From NCBI RefSeq assembly GCF_020080835.1, contig NC_058160.1, positions 18,835,152-18,899,151 of the forward strand: 64,000 nucleotides of DNA. The letters run 5' to 3'. The notes below the pieces were generated by a model that was not told the DNA's origin, searched no databases, and saw nothing but the letters and a program-made list of their open reading frames with translations. The position numbers were made by a program, and so were the translations under genes. Shown piece by piece: positions 12,812 to 24,950 of the stretch (position 1 is the stretch's first letter; each line of letters opens with the position of its first letter). This stretch comes from Cotesia glomerata (Eukaryota > Arthropoda > Insecta > Hymenoptera > Braconidae).

Positions 12812-12886
12812 GTCTCGCAGGTAAACAGGTGGCATGTTAGTCTTTAAAGCGTCAGGTCCCCGGTTCGATCCCCGCTCACGGTGAAT
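12812..12886 (+). ncRNA. tRNA-like module T2
   Basis: Contains GCAGGTAAACAGGTGGCA (weak A box) and CCCCGGTTCGATCCCCG, with B box GGTTCGATCCC at 12862-12872. A TTTTTTTT run follows within about 10 bp. It points to the right end of the host element 130 bp away. Candidate Pol III unit; not a clean tRNA fold. Confidence 0.5.
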
Positions 12887-13231
12887 TTTTTTTATTTTTA
12901 TAGAAATAATTATATATGATTATATATGATCAGATCTGGCCAATTTTCAGGTCTAATTATATATAAGTGATTATATATAACTATATATAATTAGGCAAAT
13001 TCATTTTTTCCCGGGACACATTTTTTTTTTTTATATTTCGAATAAAATTGTATTTTTCCTGAAAAATTCCCCAAAAAGATGATTATACCCAAAAATTAAC
13101 TTAGATCGTGTAGAGGCATGTATTGTTTTAAATTAAAAAAAAAAAAAAAAATTTTTCCCAGTGTTTTTTCATCAAAAAGAAGCTTTTTAGGGGGCGCCGC
13201 AAAAAATTTAATTTTTAATGACCACTCTAGT

Positions 13232-13248
13232 GTGTATGTTTGTATGTA

Positions 13249-13279
<31 letters not shown>

Positions 13280-13719
13280 GTGTGTATGTATGTATGTGAC
13301 CCTCTTATAATTTTTGAACGGCTTGACCGATTTCATCGCGGTTGGTGCCATTCGAAAGGGCTTGGCCAAACTTAGATTTTGAATATAGTTTGGACCGATA
13401 GATTTCGAGAAATCGAAAAAAAACTGTGAAAAAAAATTTTTTTGAAAGTGGTTTTTTTTTAATAACTTTTAAATGGCTTCATCGATTTACTCCAAAAACT
13501 GATCAGTTTTTAACCTTGAAAAACCACGTCGATCGCCGCTAATCTGGTCAAAATCGGTTGATTCGTTCGAGAGATATCGTGAAGGAAAGAAAACCGAAGA
13601 AAGTGTTTTTTCGGAATTACTCCAAAATTTTTGGTTTAATCAATTCAAACTTGAAGATTCATTATGAGGCTTAGAAAACTGCGTCGAATGCCGCCAACCA
13701 CGTGAAAATTGGTTCATTC
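13232..13719 (+). mobile_element. MSF repeat copy 2, left piece
   Basis: Starts in a degenerate TGTATGTATG microsatellite, then the MSF body (TTGAACGGCTTGACCGATTT, CGTCGATCGCCGCTAATC). It is interrupted at GGTTCATTC by the 13720-20294 element and resumes at 20295. The usual AACTTCCCGCTAA end is missing. Confidence 0.75.
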
Positions 13720-14916
13720 GGGTGCCACAACTTAGTCCTAACAGAGACTATACAAAACGTAATGTTTTTAGCAAGGTGCAATATCCCAAACGTCTGATAT
13801 CGAGATAAGCACATGTAAGAAATGTGACACTTGCCGAAAATTAGTTTTCATAAACGTTACTTAATCCTAAAATGTATATGCTAGAAATGTGATGTCTAAA
13901 GAACGTTCATGTTAAGAAACGTTATACTTCAAAAATGTAAAGCTTCTAAAAGCGATAGCATCACAAGTGTGCCATTTGTAAATCGTTCAAGGTTCTAATC
14001 GTGATGTTTCCCTAACGATATACGTTTAAAAAAATTCAGCCGCGTTACCGACTGCAAAACAAGTCAAATTCAATCGATATTATAGATTTCTTATGATACT
14101 ATACCTGGAAATTTTCGTCTATAAAATCACACTGTCATACGTACAAACGTCAAAAATTTTATTTGACCAAAATTCAAGTCAGAATGATATTGATGAGCAA
14201 ACTTAAATCCTCTTTGAGTTGTGAGAACAATGACATTAAAGTTAGCAGTCACTTGACAATTAAAAAAATTTTTTTCAACAAACAAATTTGTTACAAAAAA
14301 TTATTTTAAAAAATTGCATTTTTAATTTTTTTAAATGTCTAGATGTCAATTTTTTTTTTTCTAATTTTTTTTGCCATAATTTATTTTTACAAAATTTTAA
14401 AAATTATTAAATGTCGGCTAATTTAATTTTCATGTGAGAACACAATTGGGTATTTGCATGAAAATGATTTTGCAAATAAAGTTCAGTTAATAAATTCTTT
14501 GATACACATAAAATACCTACGTAAGAAAAAAATTTAATTTTTACAAATAATTTTTAAATAAATAAATAAATAAAAGTGGTCAAATATGATGTAAAAATCA
14601 CGTGATGTAAAACGTGATGTGATTGGTCTGACGTCATTGTGCATATTATTGGCGCGTTATTTGAATGCATGATAAACGACGAATGATAAATTATTGAAAA
14701 AAGTTTCAAGTTGGTTTTTATTTATAGTGAGTTTAGTTATATTTTATCATTAAGACTAAAATTTACTGAAAGTAGCATAAATATTTTTCTTTAAAAAGAA
14801 TAATTAGCATAGATATTATGATTATACTCTATATTACCATAAATGCTGAGTGGTACTAGTGGTACATGTGAACGGGGTGATAGTAACTGACAATAAATAA
14901 TTAAAAAGAAATAAAA

Positions 14917-16660
14917 ATGCCTCGAAGAAAAGTCGATCCTGGTTTCAGTGAAGCTCGATCCGATAATCTACCTCGTGTTGATGCTTTTATGGTCGCATCT
15001 TACTTAGCTACTAACTCCAATTTTGTATCTGCAGAAATGCAAGGCGCAAAAGCTAACCTGTGAGTATAAATTTTCATGATACGTAATTTCATTATTGTTT
15101 AATAATTTTTGGATTTTTTGATAAATCGAAATTTTAAAAATAAATAGTATATATAAAAAAATCAACCAGTCATTTCTTTGTTTTTTTAAAGTGAAATTCT
15201 CATATTGAAAAAAATAAAAAAAAATTTTAATATAGGTTAGTTTTTAATTTACAAAAAGTGTTTAAATATTATAGTTGAAATATTAGACTAATAATAAAAT
15301 AAATATATTCAAATATAGATCCGGAAGACAGTCGTATGGAGATGCTGCTATTGAATTTGTTCAACTAAAACTTCATGGGCCAGAATGTACTCTCAAATGT
15401 CTTATTTGTCCTGAGCACAGAGTACACAATAAATCATATCGAGTGACTCTTGTTTTAAATATTGTTGAGGAAGAGATTTTATCGATTCAATGTCATGATT
15501 GTGCCGCATCGTCAGATAAGTACAATAGTGTAAAAATATTTTAGCTATAACTATTACTGTTATTCTTAACTCTATTATTTATAGTTACTGTTTGATACGA
15601 GAAACAAAAAAAATTGATTAAAAATAAAATACCTACCAATACATTCCCTTTGTCTTTTTTAGGTGGATGCAAGCATGCGATTGCTTTTATAATGTGGCTA
15701 CACAGAAGATCTGAAGAACCATCACCGACGGATATTGAATGTTATTGGCGAAAATCAGTTCTATCTCAAGTTGGATCATCAATAAAATTCATTATGGTAA
15801 AAGATTTTGCCAGTACTAAAGAATCGATTGCTTTGAATAAACCTTTTAATGCATTAGAAGAATTTGTAAAAAGAACAAATCAAAAAACTGTACAGAGTCA
15901 AATTTTAAAATACTTCAATGATGTAAATAACGAGCAAAGTCTTTCGATTCATAATTTATTAGTAAATTTCATTAATGAAGGAGGAACATCTTATGATGAA
16001 TTTTTAACATTCAGCAGAAGTCGAATGTCAAAAGATTTGCGTGAGCGAATTGAAAAAATGACTCAAGATCAAGCAAACTGTGAGCTCTGGTTTACATTGC
16101 GCTACGGACGAGTTACTGCATCAAAGGCATATGAAGCATCACGTTGTAATACACCGAATGGAATTTTAGTGGAGTTGTTGGTCGGTGGTAAAAAATTGCG
16201 GAATACGAAAGCTATGGAACGAGGCAAAAAATTAGAAGCAATGGTTTTACAACAAGTTGAACAGAAGATGAAAAAAAAGTTTAATAAATGTGGTTTATTT
16301 TTATCTGAAAAATATCCTTATCTAGGAGCTTCGCCTGATGCTATTGACGACGAATTTGTTATTGAAATTAAATGCCCAACGTCAGATAAAAGTGCTCGTA
16401 CATATATTGATACTAATAATTACGATAAAGTAGCAATGAAGTACATAACGCAAATGCAAATGCAAATGCTTTTTGCCGGAAGAAAAAAAGCGATGTTTGT
16501 TGTTGCAGACCCGAACTTCGAAGATACAAAAGCATTTAAATCTATTATTATTAATTACGAATCACAATTAATTAATAAATTATTGGAAGATTTGAGTAAA
16601 TTTTGGGAGAAATGTATTTTTAAACGATTATTTAATTCTTTATACAAAACAGAGCAATAA
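14917..16660 (+). pseudogene. SWIM zinc finger - YqaJ-type nuclease, three exons
   Basis: Exon 1 14917-15059 (MPRRKVDPGFSEARSD..., donor GTGAGT). Exon 2 about 15319-15511 (SGRQSYGDAAIEF..., then CHDCAASS). Exon 3 from about 15662 to 16660 (GGCKHAIAFIMWLHRRSEEP). Together they give the C-x-C...C-x-H SWIM finger followed by an SPDA...EIKCP nuclease. In the last exon GASPDAID and VIEIKCP supply the D and ExK of the YqaJ/lambda-exonuclease fold, and YITQMQMQM is the helix that usually follows. YqaJ enzymes are DNA exonucleases of recombination systems. The exon 2 donor reads TCAG-ATAAGT where GTAAGT is expected, so splicing may fail and this copy may be inactive. An ORF starting at 15614 also includes intron sequence. 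Confidence 0.75.
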
Positions 16661-16786
16661 AATAATTAAGATCAAAAACGTATTATTTTAAGACACTTGT
16701 ATGTTTTGAATGTTTATAGATATATACATAAGCTTATTTACTGTGAATAGCAAAATTTTGTAAAATAATTAATATTATATTTTTAA

Positions 16787-18562
16787 TTAATCTCTAATGT
16801 TACTTATGTTTTTTTTTATCAGTGGTCCTTGTAAATTAGTTAAAGCAGCGACAATCGTGATAATATTATCCATTTGCGGAATCAATTTAACATTAACACA
16901 TGAATGAGGTTCACAAATATGAAATTCTCTGATTCTTCTTATTAACCTTTCAATGTGAATTCGAAGGCTAGCGATTCGTTTCGTCGCAATGACTTCATCA
17001 TGAGTTGGTTGCTTATTAGAGCTTACTGTAGGAGGTCTAATCAATGTACATTTTTTCGCAACTACTAAATTTTCAATATGTTTGAAACCTCTATCTGCTA
17101 ATACAGCTGCACCTGGCTTTAAATAATCCAAGTATCCAGAGTTTGAAACTATTTCTGCATCAGATGCTCTACCACCATAACCTGGTGATATGAAATTAAC
17201 TATACCATTTGGAGTACAAGATACTAAATATTTCACAGTATTACATTTTTTGTATTCTGACCATGTCAATGATTGTTTAACTGGGTCTGTTGGCTTTTCA
17301 ATTTCAATTTCCAAACAATCAATGATCGATTCAACTGCGGCATAACGACTCCTGAAACTCATTGGCAATTGTTGTTTAATTTTTGCAGATGAAGGCCAAA
17401 TAATGAAGTCTTTTAAATACTCAGTTATGATTGGCAAGGTCTTAGTAAATGTACGACTTACATTAGAAGTAGACATCCCAAAATTATCTGCTAAAATAGC
17501 AAAACTTTCATTTAGTCTTATTTTTTTTAATGTGAGAAAGATTTCAACATCACTTAATTTAGCAGTCCGTAAAATATCGATAATATCCATACAGTCGTTT
17601 GGAATACCGATATATTTACGAGGTGATTGTTGAATTTTTTGGAAAGTTTGTTTTAAATTTAATTTTTGGAATTTTTCTTGTTGATATTGGCTTTTCCACT
17701 CATTTTCATTACTTGGATTTGTCGACAAAAGGTTATCTGAAGAAGTTGGGAATGAACTTACTGTTGTATTTGATGTGTTCATTACTTGATTATTACTAAT
17801 TGATGAAGAACATGAGTCATCCAAATTTTTTACTCCAGAGAATATTTTAATGGGAGAAGTTGCACGGTCTTTTGTTTGAGGTTTACACTGAATTTGTGTA
17901 CTCCTATACAAACTTCTTATCTTGACTTGAACTGCAGCATTAACTTTTATAGTTTGAGGAGGAAAATTATCATAAAACATTAGATGCACTGGCTTTAAAA
18001 TCTTGAGTTGCAGTAGAATTTGCAGTATCCAAATATTCCAGATCCATATTATCGATATTATTGCTTGAATTTCGACCTATCATTTTATCATCAAAATTGA
18101 AGCTGGATTTCTCAGAACTTGGTTGATCTACTTCCATTGGAGAAACTTCTACACTTGTCAGTTTTGATTCTTCAATGTATTTATGTGGCAAAATATTACT
18201 TTTCATCCGTTTGTTACCACCAATCATTTTCCACTCTAAATAATTTTCCATATCTGTTTTTAATTAAAATAAAAAATAATTAATTACTTATTTACAGTCA
18301 AAATATTTAAAAAATTTGAGGTTATAAGTTGATTATAAACAAATTATTTTTGATTTTTATTATTACTTACATCAAAATGATCCTCACAACAATAAAGTCG
18401 ACTTGATAAAGAATAATCACTTTTATTCCCGCATGCATCCAACCACATTTTTCGTTTTAATTTATTTGATGGAACATTTATAAAAATTTTATTTGGATTA
18501 GATTTACCGGTATTTTTACATGTTGGTACAATACACCAACAACCACTGTTTTTTAATGACAT
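16787..18562 (-). pseudogene. THAP-domain PIF/Harbinger transposase (frameshifted)
   Basis: Three pieces. 18562-18371: THAP zinc finger (CIVPTCKNTGKS, KRKMWLDACG, CCEDHF, a C2CH signature), ending at a GTAAGT donor. 18251-17970: MENYLEWKMIGGNKRMK, the usual sequence after the THAP in this group, then an acidic linker. 17989-16787 (400 codons): helix-turn-helix (SFAILADNFGMSTSNVSR) and a DDE_Tnp_4-type domain with candidate Asp in SIIDCLEIEIEKP, Asp in AVLADRGFKHIE and Glu in IHIERLIRRIREF. Pieces 2 and 3 overlap at KPVHLM / KASASN, a one-base frameshift. Transposases of this family cut and paste the element. All three acids are present, so the catalytic core may be intact. Confidence 0.75.
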
Positions 18563-19023
18563 ATTAAAAAGTTATAAAGTTTATGTTTTTGCTTTGAAAT
18601 AATTTAAACAGTTGTTTTTTTTAATAACAATCACAACAGCTGATCAGGCGTATTTATAAAAACATTCTGTGAGTGGATTGGCGCCAACAAATTTGAATGG
18701 AATATGCACAATGACGTCACATACGCAAGAGGAGCTACCTATTCGTTTAAAAATTTAACAATTTTTTATTGTTAAATAGTTTAAATGTTTATAGATAAAA
18801 AAAAAAAATTTTTTTTTCAAAAATTTAAAAAAATTTTTAAAAATAATAAGACATAACTATTTAATGGATTGGAAAATCATGCAAATACCCAATAGTTGAA
18901 AGTCACAGGACCATTTGATTGTAGCATAGAGAACACACTTAATCAATTAAAAGTTTCAATAATTTCGAAAAAAATAACCAATGCAACAGCGAATTTAATA
19001 AAAAGATAGGAGAATGTAATTTT

Positions 19024-19190
19024 TATTTAAACATATATATACATACTTATATAAACTTTTAAGACATATGTATTATTTTCTAAATTAGTTGACGAGCTGA
19101 GTCAAAATATATCCAAATTTTTCAAAAGTTTCGTCATGAGGACCAATGCAATAGTTAGATTTTCATACGATTCTCTACTATTCAAACACT
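19024..19190 (+). repeat. Dispersed repeat shared with 37430-37600
   Basis: GACGAGCTGAGTC-AAATAT, TTTCGTCATGAGGACCAATG and CAATAGTTAGATTT recur at 37430-37600 in the same orientation (there TTCCGTCATGAGGACC). Non-coding; element type not recognised. Confidence 0.65.
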
Positions 19191-20294
19191 ACATCAATTT
19201 CATGAAAAACTTCCATTGCATAATAGTATTCTGGTGGCTGTAGAATCACGCCTGGAAAAATAAGTTTAACACTTTTAGTTAATGCTATTTCTATTATCAA
19301 TTTTGTAGTTTTACATGGTGATATTAATGCCATCGAATTTATGTACACCATCTTTTTATCTTCTTATTTTATTTCACAGAACATAACATTTTTGGTAGCT
19401 TTGATTATTCGTTATGGTACAAATTTTTCAAATATTGTCTACAAAATTTAAACAATCTATCTATCAGATCTCGATTAGATCCTTTGAAGAATGGACTACT
19501 ATATCGCGTTACTAATGCCGGAAGGTCGCATCTCAACATCTACGCCCTTCTGGCCCTGCAGAACCAAAAGGGCGTATAAAAAATTTTTTACTCCAATTAG
19601 CCTAAAAAATGTTTATAACATATAGATATGTAAGGAAAGTAAATAAAAATTGTTTTTTTGTATACGCCCTTTTGGCTTCAACACAAACAACTTCTGAAGA
19701 CATCAGGGCGCATAATTTTTATCCCAATCAAACAATACTGTCTATAAAAATGTTAATTATTATTTAATATTTAATTTTCGAACTATGTTATTATTATTAT
19801 TAATTTTTATTTATCAAGTTATTGTTACTAGTATTATTATTATTGATAAAATTTCTAATAATATATATTAGACGATGTGACTTTGGTCAGATTGGTCAGA
19901 TTGAAATTCATATAGGTTTTTTCATTATCTGAAGAAATCTACTGCATCAACGGAACTCCTACAGTCGATATGGCCGATTGAATTTTTAAACGTATGACGT
20001 TAGGGAAACATCACGTTTAGAACCTTGAACGATTTACAAATGGCACACTTGTGATGATATCGCTTTTAGAAGCTTTACATTTTTGAAGTATAACGTTTTT
20101 AACATGAACGTTCTTTAGACATCACATTTCTAGCATATACATTTTAGGATTAAGTAACGTTTATGAAAACTAATTTTCGGCAAGTGTCACATTTCTTACA
20201 TGTGCTTATCTCGATATCAGACGTTTGGGATATTGCACCTTGCTAAAAACATTACGTTTTGTATAGTCTCTGTTAGGACTAAGTTGTGGCACCC

Positions 20295-20560
20295 TTCATT
20301 CATTCAAAAGTTATTACGGTTTGAAAATTCGAAAAATGGTGTTATATGAAATTTTCATCAGACTTTTGAGCTCGAAGAGCTCATAAGCATAGAAAAGCTA
20401 TCTCTTTGATCTCAGAGAACTCCAAACAACATATAAGTTGTATTTTTGAGCTCGAAGAGCTCAAAAACGGCATGTGCAATTTAAAGCGTCCAGCTATGGA
20501 ATTAGCGGGAAGTTGCAGGGATGGCCTTCAGGGTCAACCATTTTTCTATTTTTTTTTTTT
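20295..20560 (+). mobile_element. MSF repeat copy 2, right piece
   Basis: Resumes after the 13720-20294 insertion with TTCATTCATTCAAAAG, then the GAGCTC palindromes and the end TTAGCGGGAAGTTGCAGGG / GATGGCCTTCAGGGTCAACC. Confidence 0.75.
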
Positions 20561-20574
20561 TTCAAATTTTCGTG

Positions 20575-21288
20575 AAGTCAAGTCAAAACATTGAGTAATG
20601 ATGCCATACTATTACTTTTTTAAATTGATTTGCTGGCAAAAAAAATTGTTAAAAATTCTCATTTTTTCATGTCTTTGACTACTCCTAACCCCTTAAATAA
20701 ATTATGTTATTTTTTGGACAATTTTCTTTTTAGTCAAAAACATTAGTACGTAGTAAAAATTTTTTTTAATAGGAAAGAATAAAATTTTTTCAAAAAAAGC
20801 ACCGCGAGAAAATTTCTTCAAATGTGAATCAATCACTCAGCATTTCAACTGCGCATGCACAAGAAGATGTTTTTCTTGTCATGTATGGTATAACACCGAT
20901 AGCATTTGATTGTCATTATCATGCGTGGAATGTAAAAATAAATAGTTACACTAATTGTGTAAGGAACCTTAATCTCTTACCACCAATTGTACCTTGTCTA
21001 TCGATAAAAAAAGAAGGCTTGAATTATATTGCAATAAGACACTTGATTTGAAAATAATAACAATTAATAATAATTTAATTACTTTTATCACAAACCAAAG
21101 CTATTGGCGATAAGAGTTGTGTATAATTTGAATAAGCAAAGATATCGTTCACAAATTGTATAATTTAATAATTTACTCTTATTTTCATCTGGAATATTAT
21201 AAATCCTAAAAAATCTAGTTACTTTATAATAAATAATGTTTTTGAAGCATAAATATTTGGTTGTTGCAGCTTAATTTTATGCTATTAA
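20575..21288. other. Intergenic; one unassigned 75-codon ORF
   Basis: An ORF at 20824-21051 on plus (MNQSLSISTAHAQEDVF...) has no motif I recognise and no clear splice context. The rest is AT-rich and featureless. Confidence 0.3.
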
Positions 21289-21403
21289 GGCTACATGACA
21301 ATCATGTCGCTGCCACATGATTTTTCTCATGCTACCGCAACATGATTGTCATGTGGCATCCACATGATTTATCATGTTACCGCAACATGATTGTCATGTA
21401 GCC
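21289..21403. repeat. GGCTACATG foldback
   Basis: GGCTACATGACAATCATGT at the left and ACATGATTGTCATGTAGCC at the right are inverted, with more ACATGAT/ATCATGT motifs between and after. The left flank TTGCAGCTTAATTTTATGCT reappears, inverted, beside a shorter copy at 60807-60875, so this is a family. Confidence 0.75.
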
Positions 21404-21449
21404 GAAACATGGCAAATCATGTGGATGCAACATGATTTCATCATGTTTA

Positions 21450-22398
21450 TTTACCAAGACTATAATAACTTTCCGTCATACTCGCTTAGTAATTTTAATT
21501 TTTAAGCACTGGGTTACGTCCGCAAATGTACTGATTTCTAGAAACCCTACTTCACCGCCTACTTTTTTCGGCCTATGCTGCAAAATATACCTCGGTTATC
21601 TTTTTCTCTGTACTTTTCGTCTATGCAATCGGCCGGAATTAAGGAAGATTGTAGAGAAAAAAATCACATTCTAGCTTACTGACCGAAGATTTTGATTACT
21701 TAAGTTTGTCGATTCGGTTACTATTGAGTACTTAATGAGTAGCGCTCATTTTTTCTTTGCTTGCAGTTCATTGTGAAGGAGACCGAATGTTAGTAGAATA
21801 ACAGACGCCATTTCGCTTAAAATTAACACACTACACATAAGTTACCATTGTGTCTTCACTAAAAGTATTGTGAAACATTTATTAAATAATTTATATTTTT
21901 CTGCAAGTAATAAAAAAAATTGATAATTTTCATAAGTTCATTTTTTTTTAATTTTTATAAACAATGACATACAGAAATTTGATTGAAATATAAGAATATA
22001 ATTATTAGGTTTGTATCTCTTTCAAATTTAAGTATTTAAGCAATGATAAAAAAATATTGCACATCATTCGGCCGCTCAGCAGTGTTATTAGAAAAATTTT
22101 AATGGAAACTGCCGATGAGCAGCGTTAGAGGATCCTAAAAATAGTCCAATCAAGAAAAAAGTACAAGTCCTATTCAAATTGTTTATAAATTACTCAGGCA
22201 GTGAAAATATCATAATATTGATTAAAGTAAAATTCACTCGGATTCCGGTTAATTTTTATAGTTTCAAATAGTACAGCGGACATCGGAGTGGCAAAAATTA
22301 AAATATTACAAAACTTAATGTAGAAAGTGTAAAAGTCATAATTTATAATTTAGTATCGAAAATAAGTAATTAGTAGCTGTCACTATAGAAAATAACGA
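21450..22398. other. Intergenic, nothing recognised
   Basis: AT-rich; short ORFs only. No TIR pair or RNA gene seen. Confidence 0.4.
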
Positions 22399-24090
22399 CT
22401 CTCTCTCTCTCTTGAATAAAATAACACCACCAAGATCTCCGTCAGACACTCGGCCGATTGCTAATTTGTCTCATTTAGCTAAAGTCTTAGAAAGAATTAT
22501 TGCTAATCAGGTGACAACGTATCTGGAAGAAAATGAGCTATTTGATCCTTTTCAATCGGGATTCAGGAAATATCACAGTACACAAACAGCGTTGTTGAGG
22601 CTCACTGACGATATTCGACAGGCAATGGACAATAGTAAGCTAACTATTTTAGTATTATTTGACCTGAGCAAGGCTTTCGACTATGTCGATCCCAAGAAAA
22701 TACTGATTGCGCTATTTGAGCTTGGTTTTTCAATGGAAACAATTATTTGGTTTTTCTCCTACCTATCCGGTCGATCTCAGTCAATTTTAAATGATCTTGG
22801 AACTCCTATTCAACTACTCAAATCATCATCTGGTGTTCCTCAGGGATCTGTTTTGGGTCCAATCCTATTTTTAATAGTAATGAATTCTGTTGCTCAACGG
22901 TTAATTTATTGCAAGCACGGATTGTTCGCCGACGATAAATATATACTCTTGCACTTATTTTTATATCAGTTGAATGAAGCTGTTTGGCAAGTCAATGTTG
23001 ATGCACAATCAGTTGCTGACTGGGCAAAAGAGCATGGGTTGGAGATAAACTTGTCTAAAACCAAAGTTATGATTTTGGGTTCAAATAGTAAATTGAAACA
23101 ACTTGAGGACATAGATCTACCACCTGTAGTTGTAAATGGTGTCATAATACCCTACGTTAACTCTACTAAGTGTTTGGGAATCAATATAAGTAGAAACTTA
23201 TCTTGGGAATTATCACGTTACTCAGACAGTCAGTAAAGTGAATTCAGCTCTGCATTGTCTTAAAGTACGGAAAAACATCTTCTCATTCCCAATCAGAAAA
23301 TTATTAGTATCAGCAACCATTTTACCGCTAATTGATTATTGTACGGTTGTACTGATAGATTCAACATCTGACAATAACACAAAACTTCAGCGTGCAATGA
23401 ATTCCTCAATGCGATTTATCTTTAATCTGAAGAAAGATGAGCATATCACACCTTATCGACGAGAACTTGGATGGCTATCTGTAAAGTATCGTCGAATGTA
23501 CTATATGAGTTGTTATTTTTATAAATTACTTCAAGTTGAGAAACCCAAGTACCTGCGAGAGCTGTTCATAGAAGACACTGATGTCAGACGTTCCAGTAGG
23601 TTAGCAGCTAAAAACATTCCTTTTCAAATTACCTCATTTTGCTACTACCTATATGGAGCATTCATTTATAGTAACTGTGATTCGTCTGTGGGAAGAACTA
23701 CCCGATGAAATTGTGAATTCGAGTAGCAGTGAAGTGTTTAAAAATAAAGTTTTTGATTACTTACTGAATTTGGACAATTAATAAATAAAATTTATTTATC
23801 AGAAAACTTTATGTTAATTTGAAAGCGTTAATGTAACTAACTTAGTTTGATGCTTATATTAGTATCTAAGTTGTTAATATTTAGTTGAGAGCGTAAATAT
23901 GGAGATGTTAGTTGAATCAGTTCTAATTATAGAATCAGTTCTAATTATAGTCTCTTAAGATTATACCTTATGTACTTATTATTATTATTATTGTTATTAT
24001 TATGTAAGTTGTAAATATTTTTGTATTTAAAATTGCCATTTGGCCTGTGCCTTGGCATGATTAAATAATCAATCAATCAATCAATCTCTC
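22399..24090 (+). mobile_element. CR1/L2-like LINE, 5'-truncated
   Basis: Begins inside the reverse transcriptase and runs through the ORF2 stop and about 330 bp of 3' UTR. It ends in TGATTAAATAATCAATCAAT, a short-repeat tail rather than poly-A, as in CR1/L2-type LINEs. TCTCTCTCTT lies just before the left end and just after the tail, a likely target duplication of about 10 bp. ORF2 is broken by one frameshift. Confidence 0.75.
22412..23776 (+). pseudogene. Reverse transcriptase of the truncated LINE
   Basis: RT motifs in order: RPIANLSHLAKVLERII, FDPFQSGFRKYHSTQTALL, LFDLSKAFDYVD (motif A Asp), SSGVPQGSVLGP (motif B), GLFADDKYILL (motif C, FADD), INLSKTKVM, and CLGINISRNLSW. After a one-base shift near 23210 the frame continues with VRKNIFSFPIRKLL and the C-terminal LGWLSVKYRR segment. 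A further shift near 23650 leads to the last codons. The catalytic core is complete, but the endonuclease and N-terminus are absent. Confidence 0.75.
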
Positions 24091-24950
24091 TCTTAAAAAA
24101 TTATAGTTTTAAACAGTAAAAATTGCCGTTTCAATATATAGTCTATACTATCATACCGAATAACTTCCCTGGCGGATTCGTGGTCACGATAAAATGATCG
24201 TCAAACGACGGTGAATGCACCGTAAATTCACAGTGTTGATAAATGATCGTCGCTTGACTATCGAACGACCGTCGTTTGACAGTGCCTGACAAGTATCGTT
24301 GTGAAAATTTTTCATTGTTACTTTATGATTTTTATTCTGTATAGTTATTATACTTCACTCGTCGAAAAACAAAATTTTTACTTGGTTATCCCGATTTTTT
24401 ACCTAAGCAAAAATCGTAGATCATCAATCGATCGTCTGTCATTTAACAGTCATTCGGAAATATATAAATTGTCAAAAAACCGTAACTCGGTGGTGAATGC
24501 ACAGTGGTCTGTAAGTGAAACGAGCGTATAATGTCGGTAAGTTAGAAATTTTTACAAGTCAACGATAAATAAGTGCTGACTATGTTTTTTTTTTATTTCA
24601 TTAAAAATTCTCAAAGTAAATAAAAAGTTAGGCAAATGAGAATTTTCAGTAAATACTCAGGATGAAAAATTTGAAAAAAAAAAAATTAAATTATTGTAAT
24701 TTTCTTTATTTCAAAGTAAAATCATAAAACATTAATCAGATTACATACAATCCACAGAGATCCATCATTTCAATACTTTTCAGAAGAGTTTATGTCCTAC
24801 AGCAAGTGTTGAATTTTTTTCATAGTTTTAAATGAAGAACCATAATACTTTTTGTTTATGACAAATGTAATAATAACTATTGTTTTTTTTAATCGGAAAT
24901 ATTTTTTTCAACAATTCATTAGTTAATAAATTATAATTAATTTTCTTTTT

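Larger units (their letters stand above)
9502..13015. mobile_element. CCCGGGAAAAAATGA-ended element, ATATATGATT type
   Basis: Ends CCCGGGAAAAAATGAATTT... and ...AAATTCATTTTTTCCCGGG are inverted over about 26 bp (then CCTAAT/ATTAGG). The flanking ACAC on both sides (9498-9501, 13016-13019) suggests a 4-bp duplication. Inside each end are dense ATATATGATTATATATAA-type repeats. The element is interrupted by the element at 9690-12044. A tRNA-like module lies 130 bp from the right end. No ORF of note. Superfamily unassigned. Confidence 0.75.
14448..18890. mobile_element. THAP-PIF/Harbinger-like transposon carrying a SWIM-YqaJ gene
   Basis: Ends (ATT)GGGTATTTGCATGA and its inverse, both AT-rich inside. 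Near both ends, in inverted orientation, is TGACGTCATTGTGCATAT (about 14630 and 18700), next to GGCGC. Two genes converge tail to tail: SWIM-YqaJ on plus (14917-16660) and THAP-DDE on minus (18562-16787), with 126 bp between their stops. The TIR and DDE_Tnp_4-type protein fit PIF/Harbinger. The expected 3-bp target duplication is not clear. Confidence 0.7.
13720..20294. mobile_element. 6.6-kb long-TIR element GGGTGCCACAACTTAGTCC
   Basis: Inverted ends of about 300 bp (13720-14030 and 19985-20294), starting GGGTGCCACAACTTAGTCCT and including ATAAGCACATGTAAGAAATG and GATATCGCTTTTAG-type sequence. TTCATTC flanks both sides (13713-13719 and 20295-20301). Other MSF copies read GGTTCATT-ATTCAAAAG without interruption, confirming the insertion. 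No gene of its own is seen; the PIF element at 14448-18890 sits inside. The 7-bp duplication may be longer, because the target itself repeats. Confidence 0.8.

Noticed and set aside
14917..16660. YqaJ gene as evidence of an integrated virus or phage
   Set aside because: It is intron-containing, lies between PIF ends beside a transposase, and no viral structural or replication gene is present.
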